DNA from: Verrucomicrobiaceae bacterium
GTDB lineage: Bacteria; Verrucomicrobiota; Verrucomicrobiae; Verrucomicrobiales; Akkermansiaceae
NCBI GenBank assembly: GCA_947372405.1
Contig: CANBTO010000289.1
Span: forward strand, 1 to 6,616
Length of the DNA: 6,616 nucleotides
Direction of reading: 5' to 3'
Position 1 is the stretch's first letter; each line of letters starts with the position of its first letter. Under the pieces are notes generated by a model. That model worked only from the letters and a program-made list of their open reading frames with translations. It was not told where the DNA came from and did no database searches. Shown piece by piece: positions 1-6,412 of this stretch. Position numbers and translations under genes: made by a program.

Positions 1-1
1 G

Positions 2-511
2 CTGCCGGAAAACCAACGCGTGCTCGACATGGGCTGCGGGTCCGGCGTGCTCGGCCTGACACTTGCTGCGGCACGCCCGGCATGGGATGTCACGCTGGCC
101 GACGTGTCGCCGGACGCGCTCGCGCTGGCCATGGAAAACGCGGCCAAGCTGGAGATCACGAACGCCTCGTTCGTCGAAAGTGACCTGTTTGCCGCCGTGG
201 CCGGTGATTTCGACGGCATCGTCGCCAACCTCCCCTACGTCCCCGAGTCCGAGCGTGCCGCGATGGCCCGTGAGGTCCTGCACGATCCGGCGCTCGCCCT
301 CTTCAGCGGCGCGGACGGCCTCGACTTGATTCGCCGTTTCATTCCGGAGGCCTTCACGCGCCTCAAGCCCGGCGGCTGGCTGGTTCTTGAAATCGGTCAT
401 GATCAGGCTTCACACGTCGCCGGATTTCTCCAAGCTTCCTCCTTCACCGCCATCGAAGTGAAAACCGACCTCTCCGGAGTGCCGCGTTTCCCCTTCGCCA
501 GGCGGGGGTGA
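2..511 (+). CDS. prmC: PrmC/HemK family protein-(glutamine-N5) methyltransferase, C-terminal part
   Basis: The frame is already open at base 2, so the start and the N-terminal helical domain lie upstream; 169 residues are visible. PrmC methylates the glutamine of the GGQ motif in release factors, using S-adenosylmethionine, in the cytoplasm. The SAM-binding motif I is clear (VLDMGCGSGVLGL, visible residues 7-19), followed by an acidic strand end (TLADVS) and the catalytic-loop motif NLPYVP (visible residues 76-81, bases 227-244). The C-terminus DLSGVPRFPFARR matches the usual PrmC ending (D-x-x-G-x-x-R near the terminus). The canonical loop is NPPY; here the second residue is Leu, as in KsgA-type enzymes, but the Asn and Tyr are kept. 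The gene is followed by murA on the same strand after 111 bp. A related RNA or DNA methyltransferase is possible, but the C-terminal motif favours PrmC. Confidence 0.85.
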   Translation: MPENQRVLDMGCGSGVLGLTLAAARPAWDVTLADVSPDALALAMENAAKLEITNASFVESDLFAAVAGDFDGIVANLPYVPESERAAMAREVLHDPALALFSGADGLDLIRRFIPEAFTRLKPGGWLVLEIGHDQASHVAGFLQASSFTAIEVKTDLSGVPRFPFARRG

Positions 512-624
512 ATGAGTTGATGGTGGGTGGTTGATAGCTGATGGGAAGACGAAATCCCGCAGCTCATCCGCCTTCAGGCCATCGTCTCTTTCTATCAACC
601 ATCAACTTTCAACCATCAACTCAT
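512..624. repeat. Long imperfect inverted repeat made of heptamer arrays, between prmC and murA
   Basis: A perfect 12-bp inverted repeat, ATGAGTTGATGG (512-523) and CCATCAACTCAT (613-624), bounds the element. The left end touches the prmC stop and the right end includes the first two bases of the murA ATG. Both arms are tandem 7-bp units. The left arm (517-544) has four units of the type TTGATGG/TTGATAG, and the right arm (592-619) has four units of the type CCATCAA/CTATCAA in the opposite orientation; about 21 of 28 positions can pair. The stem resumes further in with AGACGA (547-552) against TCGTCT (582-587), leaving a loop of 29 bases. The right arm also contains the exact direct repeat TCAACCATCAACT (595-607 and 609-621). 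The pairing is seen in the sequence; any role is unknown. Confidence 0.8.
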
Positions 625-1894
625 GGACAAACTCATCGTTCACGGCGGCACCACCTTGCGGGGCTCGATCAACATTTCCGGCTCGAAAAACGCCTCGCTG
701 CCAATCCTCGCCGCCTCGCTTCTAACAGCCGAACCCTGCATCATCCGCCGCGTGCCCGATGTCTCGGACACGAACTACATGATCCAGATCCTCAGCGCGC
801 TGGGGGCCGACGTGGAACGCTCGTCCGGCACCGTACGCATCACCTGCGAGGAGATTTCCGACGTCGCCCCGTACGAACTCGTCCGCCGGATGCGCGCCTC
901 GATCTGCGTGATGGGCCCGCTGCTCGCCCGCAAGGGCCGGGCCGTGGTTTCCCTACCCGGCGGCTGCGTCATCGGCGATCGCCCCGTGGATCTCCACCTG
1001 CGCGGGCTTCAAGCGCTCGGCGCGAAGGTCGAGTTCGAGGGAGGAAACATCATCCTCACCGCGAAGGACGGCCTGCGCGGCGCGGAAATCGACCTGCGCG
1101 GCACCCACGGACCCACCGTGCTCGGTACCGACAACGTGATGATGGCCGCCACGCTTGCGGAAGGCATCACTGTCATCGAATCCGCCGCCGCCGAACCGGA
1201 AGTGCTCGATCTCGCGAATTTCCTCAACTCCATGGGCGCGAAGATCAGTGGTGCCGGCACCCGCCGCATCGTGATCGAGGGCGTCAAGGAACTGCATGCC
1301 GTGGAGCACACCGTCATTCCGGATCGCATCGAGGCTGGCACCTTCATGGCCGCCGCCGCGTTGGCCGGGGACGAGGTGAAACTCCGCCGCGTCTGCCGCG
1401 AGCACATGAAGGCCATCACCGCCGCCATCGAACAATCCGGCCACCGCGTCGAGTTCAACGAAGCCGGAGACTGCTGCACCATCATCCGCGGTGGAACCTT
1501 GCAGGGCGTCGATCTCGTCACCGCGCCTTATCCCGGCTACCCGACGGACATGCAGGCGCAAATGACCGCGCTGCTCGCCACCACGCCCGGCATCAGCGTG
1601 ATCAAGGACACGATTTTCCCGCAGCGTTTCATGCACTGCGCCGAGCTCAAGCGCATGGGTGCGGACATCAAGGTGGACAACGGCACCGCCGTCGTGCGCG
1701 GCGTGGCCCAACTCTCCGCCGCGCCGGTCATGGCCTCGGACCTTCGCGCGTCCGCCGCGCTGGTGCTCGCCGCTCTAACAGCCAAGGGCTCCACGGAAAT
1801 CAGCCGTCTCTATCACATCGACCGCGGCTACGAACACATCGACGAGAAGCTGCTCATGCTCGGCGCGAACGTCGAGCGCGTGAAGGACCGGTGA
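623..1894 (+). CDS. murA: UDP-N-acetylglucosamine 1-carboxyvinyltransferase (MurA)
   Basis: This is a full-length MurA of 423 residues, the normal family size. In the cytoplasm it transfers enolpyruvate from phosphoenolpyruvate to UDP-GlcNAc, the first committed step of peptidoglycan synthesis. Landmarks are the N-terminal SGSKNASLPILAA with Lys22 and Asn23, Arg91 in RRMRAS, and the catalytic-loop Cys115 in PGGCVIGDRPVDLHL. Further on are the general-base Asp309 in YPTDMQAQ, Arg375 in SDLRASAAL and Arg401 in HIDRGYEHID. The two internally similar inverse alpha/beta domains are both complete. Cys115 is the residue alkylated by fosfomycin, so the enzyme should be of the sensitive type. The ATG at 623 fits the family N-terminus exactly. 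No Shine-Dalgarno sequence precedes it; the heptamer inverted repeat abuts the start codon and could hide it in mRNA structure. It may be co-transcribed with prmC. Confidence 0.97.
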   Translation: MDKLIVHGGTTLRGSINISGSKNASLPILAASLLTAEPCIIRRVPDVSDTNYMIQILSALGADVERSSGTVRITCEEISDVAPYELVRRMRASICVMGPLLARKGRAVVSLPGGCVIGDRPVDLHLRGLQALGAKVEFEGGNIILTAKDGLRGAEIDLRGTHGPTVLGTDNVMMAATLAEGITVIESAAAEPEVLDLANFLNSMGAKISGAGTRRIVIEGVKELHAVEHTVIPDRIEAGTFMAAAALAGDEVKLRRVCREHMKAITAAIEQSGHRVEFNEAGDCCTIIRGGTLQGVDLVTAPYPGYPTDMQAQMTALLATTPGISVIKDTIFPQRFMHCAELKRMGADIKVDNGTAVVRGVAQLSAAPVMASDLRASAALVLAALTAKGSTEISRLYHIDRGYEHIDEKLLMLGANVERVKDR

Positions 1895-1903
1895 GCTGGA
1901 CGT

Positions 1904-1990
1904 CTGGCGGCTAGGGGTCAGGGGTCAGGGGCTGGCAAAGAGGCCAGAGGCGCACTTCTTCGCTAGCCCCCAGCCTCCAGCCTTTGATCC
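1904..1990. repeat. Second heptamer-based imperfect inverted repeat, downstream of murA
   Basis: Starting 10 bp after the murA stop is a run of 7-bp units: CTGGCGG (1904), CTAGGGG (1911), TCAGGGG (1918 and 1925) and CTGGCAA (1932). After 24 unique bases the opposite orientation follows, with CTAGCCC (1963) and CCAGCCT (1970 and 1977). The core stem is GGGGCTGGC (1928-1936) with GCTAGCCCC (1962-1970), nine pairs including one G-U, around a loop of 25. Weaker pairing, interrupted every heptad, extends outward to about 1912/1986. There is no T-run after the stem, so it is not a classical intrinsic terminator, although it may still slow or stop transcription after murA. The design matches the element upstream of murA, but the unit sequence differs. 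Confidence 0.7.
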
Positions 1991-2006
1991 CTCAGTGATC
2001 ATTGAG
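1991..2006. promoter_or_regulatory. 16-bp near-perfect palindrome, possible operator
   Basis: CTCAGTGATCATTGAG is a dyad around GATC with a single non-complementary (G-T) position in each half. It starts directly after the heptamer repeat and ends 50 bp before the start at 2057, where a regulator site could lie. No convincing promoter boxes were found around it: a TTGATC (1984) and TATGAT (2010) pair has a 20-bp spacer, which is too long. A chance palindrome cannot be excluded. Confidence 0.3.
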
Positions 2007-2056
2007 TCGTATGATTTGTTGGAGATGGTATGAGTCCGCAGCAACGGAAATGAATA

Positions 2057-2437
2057 ATGAAATTTTTTGATCTCCCGCGCCTGGATCCCGCCACTTTGGT
2101 CGGCTATCGCGAGGATCGTGAGGCATGGAAACGCTTTGAGCGCCGGTTCCGGCTCCCGAGTCTCGTGGGCGTCCTGCTGGTTTTCGGCGCGCCGATTGCC
2201 AGCGCGATGCACAAGATTTCGGCGAACTGGGTTTTCATCTTGGTCATGGCGGGATTCATCATCGTCGCCGCCAGCCTCGTGTGGATGTTCAAGAGCGTTC
2301 CCATCAGTTCCTGCGGCCGGCCGATGAAGAAATACTGGAACAGCGCGCCGAAACCCGGCAACACCGAGGCCATCTACGTCTGCGAAGGGTGCAGGACCTA
2401 CTTCATCCGCGTCTGGGGAAGACCACTGAGCGGGTAG
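2057..2437 (+). CDS. Small two-helix membrane protein with partial zinc-ribbon-like C-terminus
   Basis: I do not recognise a named family. The 126-residue product begins with a charged cytoplasmic-type segment (residues 1-33). Two hydrophobic segments follow, about 35-51 (PSLVGVLLVFGAPIASA) and 58-78 (WVFILVMAGFIIVAASLVWMF), so both ends are probably on the same side of the membrane. The tail has C86-G87-R-P and, after 22 residues, C109-E-G-C112 followed by YFIR. This looks like a rubredoxin/zinc-ribbon pattern CxxCG...CxxC in which the first cysteine is replaced (Ile83). Metal binding is therefore uncertain. The ATG at 2057 has only a weak purine stretch (CGGAA) before it. An overlapping ATG at 2050 is in another frame and stops after six codons. 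The gene converges with the minus-strand gene ending at 2537, and no clear terminator lies in the 99 bp between them. Confidence 0.7.
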   Translation: MKFFDLPRLDPATLVGYREDREAWKRFERRFRLPSLVGVLLVFGAPIASAMHKISANWVFILVMAGFIIVAASLVWMFKSVPISSCGRPMKKYWNSAPKPGNTEAIYVCEGCRTYFIRVWGRPLSG

Positions 2438-2536
2438 CGGTAGAGGCGTTTTGCATGACTCAAGGTTTGTTCCCTCATCATGATTTGGGCATCCTGCCGC
2501 AGTAAGGAATACAACCTGCGAATACGTGTGCGTTTG

Positions 2537-3100
2537 CTATCGGGCATTCGGCCAGAAAATGGATTCCACGAGGGCTTCCGCGCCTTTCACCTCGGCGTAC
2601 TTCTCGCCCGGCAGAATCGAAATAAAAACCGAATCCGTGGTGTTGGCGTAAACGGAATAGGATTTCCCCCCTTCGTCCATCACTTCAGCAAGCGGCAGGG
2701 GATGCTCCTTGAGGAATCTTGCCGCGTGTTCATGTTCATCAATTGTCTTTGTTCCATAATTCAACGCCGCGGCATACTCCACCCGCTCTTTCGCCAGCTT
2801 GACGTATTCGTCCTTGGAGAGCGCCGGCTTGAATTGGAGTTCAATCCGATAAGCTGTCGGTGTCGGTTTCTGCCCGATGGACGGATTGATGCGAGGCTGA
2901 ATTCCGACATTGAATTTCGATTCGATCACAATCGAGTCGGAATTCGCCCGCACTTTCCATTTCTCAACTGCGAGAGACTTTCTGATCTCCGCCGCATGGA
3001 ATTTGATGGTTTCCACGAGGTTTTCGTCATCCGCTCCTTGTGCGAATTGCGCCAAGGCTCCAGACAAAACGATCAGTGCGCGGGTTATGAAGGAGTTCAT
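2537..3100 (-). CDS. Secreted or periplasmic protein of unknown function
   Basis: The 187-residue product has a clear Sec-type signal peptide: MNSFITR, then a hydrophobic core (ALIVLSGALAQFA), with likely cleavage after AQG22. The mature part has no cysteine and no transmembrane segment. It is mixed alpha/beta and rich in charged residues, with strands around DSIVIESKFNV and YRIELQFKP, a helix KDEYVKLAKERVEYAAALN (about 96-114), and a strand pair near YSVYANTTDSVFISIL (148-163). I recognise no enzymatic motif. The signal peptide is why this strand was chosen over the overlapping plus-strand frame at 2480-3118. Its ATG lies 18 bp after the stop of the minus-strand gene at 3119, so the two probably form one transcript. 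No Shine-Dalgarno sequence is seen. Base composition is more AT-rich than murA or the large gene downstream. Confidence 0.7.
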   Translation of the reverse strand: MNSFITRALIVLSGALAQFAQGADDENLVETIKFHAAEIRKSLAVEKWKVRANSDSIVIESKFNVGIQPRINPSIGQKPTPTAYRIELQFKPALSKDEYVKLAKERVEYAAALNYGTKTIDEHEHAARFLKEHPLPLAEVMDEGGKSYSVYANTTDSVFISILPGEKYAEVKGAEALVESIFWPNAR

Positions 3101-3118
3101 TTGAATGGATTCGAGTGA

Positions 3119-3478
3119 TTATAGGTTTGTTCTGCTGGCATTTGATTTTCGAAGAATCAGGGCAATCACACCAAGGCTGACGAATTCAATGCCAAGCATG
3201 TGGTAGTCCAGGTGGCGATACATCGGGAATGAGTGATGAATCTCCTCGCAGCCATTTGGACCATAGGCACGGATTTCCTCCCAGCCAGAGGGTGGCTGAT
3301 AAGCCAAGAAGTGGAATTCCCAATCGGTCAACCAATGCGCTCCGAATGGCGCCAGGCGCCTCTTTTCGGAAATGATCCATGGAGGAAAGAAAAACACCGC
3401 GGCACATACGAGAAAGAAACAAAACCATACTTTGCAACGGAAGCTGTGCTCAATCGAGCGTCGAGTATGCTTTGACAT
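3119..3478 (-). CDS. Small membrane protein of unknown function, two predicted helices
   Basis: The family is not recognised. From the ATG at 3478 the product has 119 residues: a basic start (MSKHTRRSIEHSFRCK), a strongly hydrophobic segment (about 17-36, VWFCFFLVCAAVFFFPPWII), an aromatic-rich loop (about 37-92, with HWLTDWEFHFL and GWEEIRAYGPNGCEEIHH), and a second segment (94-109, MLGIEFVSLGVIALIL) followed by basic residues (RKSNASR). Both ends are therefore likely cytoplasmic and the loop outside, which fits the positive-inside rule. The frame stays open to an earlier ATG at 3556, which would add 26 residues. I prefer the inner start because it gives a normal membrane-anchor N-terminus, but neither start has a good ribosome site. 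The gene lies 18 bp before the secreted-protein gene on the same strand, which suggests a two-gene envelope unit. Confidence 0.6.
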   Translation of the reverse strand: MSKHTRRSIEHSFRCKVWFCFFLVCAAVFFFPPWIISEKRRLAPFGAHWLTDWEFHFLAYQPPSGWEEIRAYGPNGCEEIHHSFPMYRHLDYHMLGIEFVSLGVIALILRKSNASRTNL

Positions 3479-4015
3479 ATTCTTGGAGAAAAGCGCTATT
3501 GCTTCACCGAAGCAGACTATGATTTTGGTCAGCCCAGGCAAGGCGGGAAATTCCATTTTCGGATGAATGGCGAATCAGAGGGATCGCGGCGTTGCTTCGC
3601 AGGTGTGGGATTCCTGCATGGTACGGAGTTCCGGAGCTTGGCCGGAAATCTTTGTTTCAAGGCGGGCGAAATGAAGCCACTGCATGACCGCCGCAGGTTC
3701 CGCCTCAACAGTTTGGAACGCGCATGGAGCGGCTTCACAGGGTGCCGGATGGGAGGAACCCTGGCGCGGATTTCTGACCCCTTCACACCAGTTGCGGCTA
3801 CGGGCACATCGATGAGAATCCCTTCATGGGCTGCGCGAACTCCGGGCGCGCCGACGGCTGTCGAAATGAAACGACGCCTCCGCGGTGGACGTCCCGTTGC
3901 AGCAGGATTCAGGCGGGTGCGCTGGAAAATCGCAACCAGCAGCGGCCCGCGGCATTTTCAACTTCCAGACGAATCCGGTTTGGCTATCGTGATCTTGTCT
4001 GGAAAGAACTCCCTC
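3479..4015. other. Divergent intergenic stretch without a convincing gene
   Basis: This is about 540 bp between the minus-strand unit and the large plus-strand gene. It must hold the promoters for both directions, but no clear -35/-10 pair was found. A plus-strand frame is open from 3563 into the downstream gene; its translation is arginine-rich and low in ordinary protein features, and it precedes an intact signal peptide, so it is read as noncoding. Small dyads are present: TTCCGG (3629-3634) with CCGGAA (3642-3647), loop 7; CAGGGT (3738-3743) with ACCCTG (3758-3763), loop 14; and GCTGG (3921-3925) with CCAGC (3936-3940), loop 10. The stretch could be a dispersed intergenic repeat or a decayed gene. 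Confidence 0.5.
4001..4006 (+). promoter_or_regulatory. Ribosome binding site deciding the start at 4016
   Basis: GGAAAG lies 9 bases before the ATG at 4016, a fair Shine-Dalgarno match at normal spacing. Together with the signal peptide that begins at this ATG, it argues for translation starting here and not at the in-frame ATG at 3563. Confidence 0.6.
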
Positions 4016-6412
4016 ATGCAACATCCCAAAATTCACTCTCTCGGCATTCTCCTCGCGCTTTGCTTGTCCGGTTTCACAACCGCAGCCGACAGCAGCCCGC
4101 CGATCCCGGATTTCACCACGGGCGGCAGGCCGGACAAATCGCACGATTGGCTGTTAGGCTCGACCGGTGCGCGCGGCTGGATGTATTTCCGCCACGAGGA
4201 TCTCACCGCTGCATCGCGCCAGATCCTGATCACCGCAGTGGATGCCGGTTCGCCGGCCGACGGCGTTTTGAAGGTCAACGACGTGGTGCTCGGCGTGGCG
4301 GGCAAACCGTTCACGGACGACGCGCGCAGGAGCTTCGGCCATGCGATCACCGCTGCCGAGGAGAATACCGGGACCCTTTCCTTGATCCGCTGGCGCGACG
4401 GACAGACGGCGAATGTGGAAGTCAAACTCCAAGCGCTCGGCGCCTATAGCGGCACCGCTCCTTATGACTGCCCGAAGTCGCGCAGGATCTTCGAGCAAGG
4501 CTGCCGTTTGATCGCGGAAAACGGATTGAAAAATTCCGACATCCCCGACGATCTCAACGCGCTCGCGCTGCTGGCCAGCGGAAACAAGGCTTACCATCCC
4601 GTGCTCGCGGCCTATGCGCGGAAAGTCGCCGATTCCCTACGCCCGGACACCTGGAACTGGTATTATGCCTACGGCGATCTCTTCCTCAGCGAATACATCC
4701 TCGCCACCGGTGACAAGTCGATCCTACCCGAGTTGAAACGCACCACCATGGCGGCGGTGAAGGCGCAGTGCATGAACGGCATGTGGGGGCACGCGCCCTC
4801 TCTGCCCAACGGCCACTCGGAAGGCTACGGCGGCATGAACCAGATCGGATTGCCCATGACCCTCTCGCTCGTGCTGGCGCGCCAGGCCGGCGTCAGTGAT
4901 CCGGCGCTGGACAAGGCCATCGACAAGTCGGTGGCATTCCTCCGCTACTTCGCGGACAAGGGAGCCATCCCCTACGGCGACCATCCGCCCTGGGGGAATT
5001 CACATGAAGACAACGGCAAATCTTCCTGCGCGGCCGTTTTGTTCGACGTGCTCGGCGACCACGAAGCCACCTCGTTCTTCTCATGGATGGCCACCGCCGC
5101 CTATGACGAGCGGGAGCACGGCCACTGCGGAAATTTCTGGAACATGCTCTGGGCCATCCCCGGTGCGGCGCGCAGCGGACCGCTCGCCACAGGCGCCTAC
5201 CTCAAGGAACAAAGCTGGTATTACGACCTCTGCCGGAACTGGAAGGGCGGCTTTGTCTATCAGAAAATCGAAGCCGGTGACGAGAACGACAACTACACCC
5301 AGTGGGATCTCACCGGCGGCTATCTGCTCTCGTTCGGTCTCTATCAGAAAAGCCTCTGCATTCTCGGCAGAAAAGCATCCGCCGCCCCCACGCTGAATGC
5401 CGAAGCCGTGAAAAACGTCATCGTCGCCGGTCGGGACCGTTACCCGGAAGGGGAGCGAAACGGCTACTTCAAAAGACACGACGAGGAGCTTCTCGAGGGA
5501 CTGAAGAGTTGGTCGCCCGCCATGCGCTATCATTCGGCGGAGGCCATCGGCAAGCGCGGCGGCGACTTCGCGCCCTCGCTGCTCGCGATGCTCGATGCCA
5601 AGGACCGCTACGCCCGCTACGGCGCCGTGGAATGCCTCGGACGTCTCGGCAAAGGTGCCGCATCCGCCTTGCCGCGCCTGCGCGCAGCCCTTAAAGACCC
5701 GGACCCGTGGCTCCAATGTCTCGCCGCGGAAGCCCTCACACGCCTGGGTGACAAGGAGAGCACCAGCGACCTCTTCGCGATGTCCCTCCATACCACACCC
5801 GGTGACCCGCGCCGCATGAACCAACGCGCCACCTCGCGGGCCTTGTTTTCCCCCTATCCCGGAAACAGCGAGCCGCGCAGCCTCCTCTCTGGCTCCCTTG
5901 ATGGCGTGGACCGCAAACAGCTCGACGCGGTCATGAAATCCTTCCTGCAAAACGACGACAGCGTCGTCCGTGCCTCCATCATTCCCGCGCTCGGCAAACT
6001 CGACGACCACGATCTTGCGGCTCTCCTGCCCACCATCATCAGCGACATCGAAACCCTCGCCCCCACCAACGAGATGTGGGGCGACGACATCCGTCAGGCA
6101 GGCTTGGACCTGCTCTCGCGCCACCACATCCGCGAAGGCATGTTCCTCTGCGTTTCCTCCATCGAATGGCGCTGGGGCATGGATTTGCAGAAGCGTATGG
6201 AATATCTGGCACGCTACGGCAAAAACGCCGTCGAAGTCCTGCCACGACTGAAAGAGCTTGAGCGTGAACTCGCCGCGAAAGGGAGAGACGGAGAGCCAAG
6301 CAACGAGCTGAAACTATTGCGCAAAAGCATCTCCGACATCGAAGGCAGCAAGGAAGCGCCGGAACTGGTATCGCTCAAGGACTTCACCGCCCACGCCAAC
6401 GCAGGGAAGTAG
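4016..6412 (+). CDS. Exported PDZ / alpha-toroid (DUF6288-like) / HEAT-repeat protein
   Basis: The product has 798 residues. A Sec signal peptide (1-24: MQHPKIHS, hydrophobic ILLALCLSGF, cleavage near TTAA) sends it to the periplasm or outside. Residues about 54-140 form a PDZ-like domain (RGWMYF; ILITAVDAGSPADGVLKVNDVVLGVAGKPF), usually a peptide-binding module. Residues about 150-460 are helical and rich in Trp, Tyr, His and Gly, with motifs such as NGHSEGYGGMNQIGLPM (265-281), PYGDHPPWGNSHEDNGKSS (319-337), HGHCGNFWNMLWA (368-380) and YTQWDLTGGYLLS (427-439), consistent with an alpha/alpha toroid. Residues about 498-582 are HEAT repeats (MRYHSAEAIGKRG, ARYGAVECLGRLG, LQCLAAEALTRLG), with another unit near 647-678. 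I associate this order with proteins labelled DUF6288 in Verrucomicrobiota and Planctomycetota (from memory). No catalytic signature is certain, so the function is unknown. Ligand or glycan binding is possible. Confidence 0.75.
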   Translation: MQHPKIHSLGILLALCLSGFTTAADSSPPIPDFTTGGRPDKSHDWLLGSTGARGWMYFRHEDLTAASRQILITAVDAGSPADGVLKVNDVVLGVAGKPFTDDARRSFGHAITAAEENTGTLSLIRWRDGQTANVEVKLQALGAYSGTAPYDCPKSRRIFEQGCRLIAENGLKNSDIPDDLNALALLASGNKAYHPVLAAYARKVADSLRPDTWNWYYAYGDLFLSEYILATGDKSILPELKRTTMAAVKAQCMNGMWGHAPSLPNGHSEGYGGMNQIGLPMTLSLVLARQAGVSDPALDKAIDKSVAFLRYFADKGAIPYGDHPPWGNSHEDNGKSSCAAVLFDVLGDHEATSFFSWMATAAYDEREHGHCGNFWNMLWAIPGAARSGPLATGAYLKEQSWYYDLCRNWKGGFVYQKIEAGDENDNYTQWDLTGGYLLSFGLYQKSLCILGRKASAAPTLNAEAVKNVIVAGRDRYPEGERNGYFKRHDEELLEGLKSWSPAMRYHSAEAIGKRGGDFAPSLLAMLDAKDRYARYGAVECLGRLGKGAASALPRLRAALKDPDPWLQCLAAEALTRLGDKESTSDLFAMSLHTTPGDPRRMNQRATSRALFSPYPGNSEPRSLLSGSLDGVDRKQLDAVMKSFLQNDDSVVRASIIPALGKLDDHDLAALLPTIISDIETLAPTNEMWGDDIRQAGLDLLSRHHIREGMFLCVSSIEWRWGMDLQKRMEYLARYGKNAVEVLPRLKELERELAAKGRDGEPSNELKLLRKSISDIEGSKEAPELVSLKDFTAHANAGK

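Noticed and set aside
953..1711. 252-codon antisense frame within murA
   Set aside because: It is a mirror of the murA codon pattern, with no motif and no start context; the sense gene explains the openness.
541..1914. 457-codon plus-strand frame overlapping murA
   Set aside because: It is offset from the complete murA frame, and its translation is Arg/His/Pro-rich as expected from an out-of-frame reading of GC-rich DNA.
1928..1970. Intrinsic terminator after murA
   Set aside because: The stem is good, but the loop is 25 bases and no T-run follows, so it is listed only as a repeat.
1984..2015. TTGATC and TATGAT as a sigma-70 promoter
   Set aside because: The spacer is 20 bp, outside the usual 16-19 range, and the -35 box overlaps the repeat arm.
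1925..2212. 95-codon minus-strand frame downstream of murA
   Set aside because: It runs through the heptamer repeat and the start of the gene at 2057, and has no protein-like features.
2480..3118. 212-codon plus-strand frame opposite the secreted-protein gene
   Set aside because: The minus strand has a proper signal peptide and balanced composition here; the plus-strand translation has neither.
5081..6127. 348-codon antisense frame within the large gene
   Set aside because: It is a shadow of the sense frame, which has HEAT repeats; the antisense translation shows no domain features.
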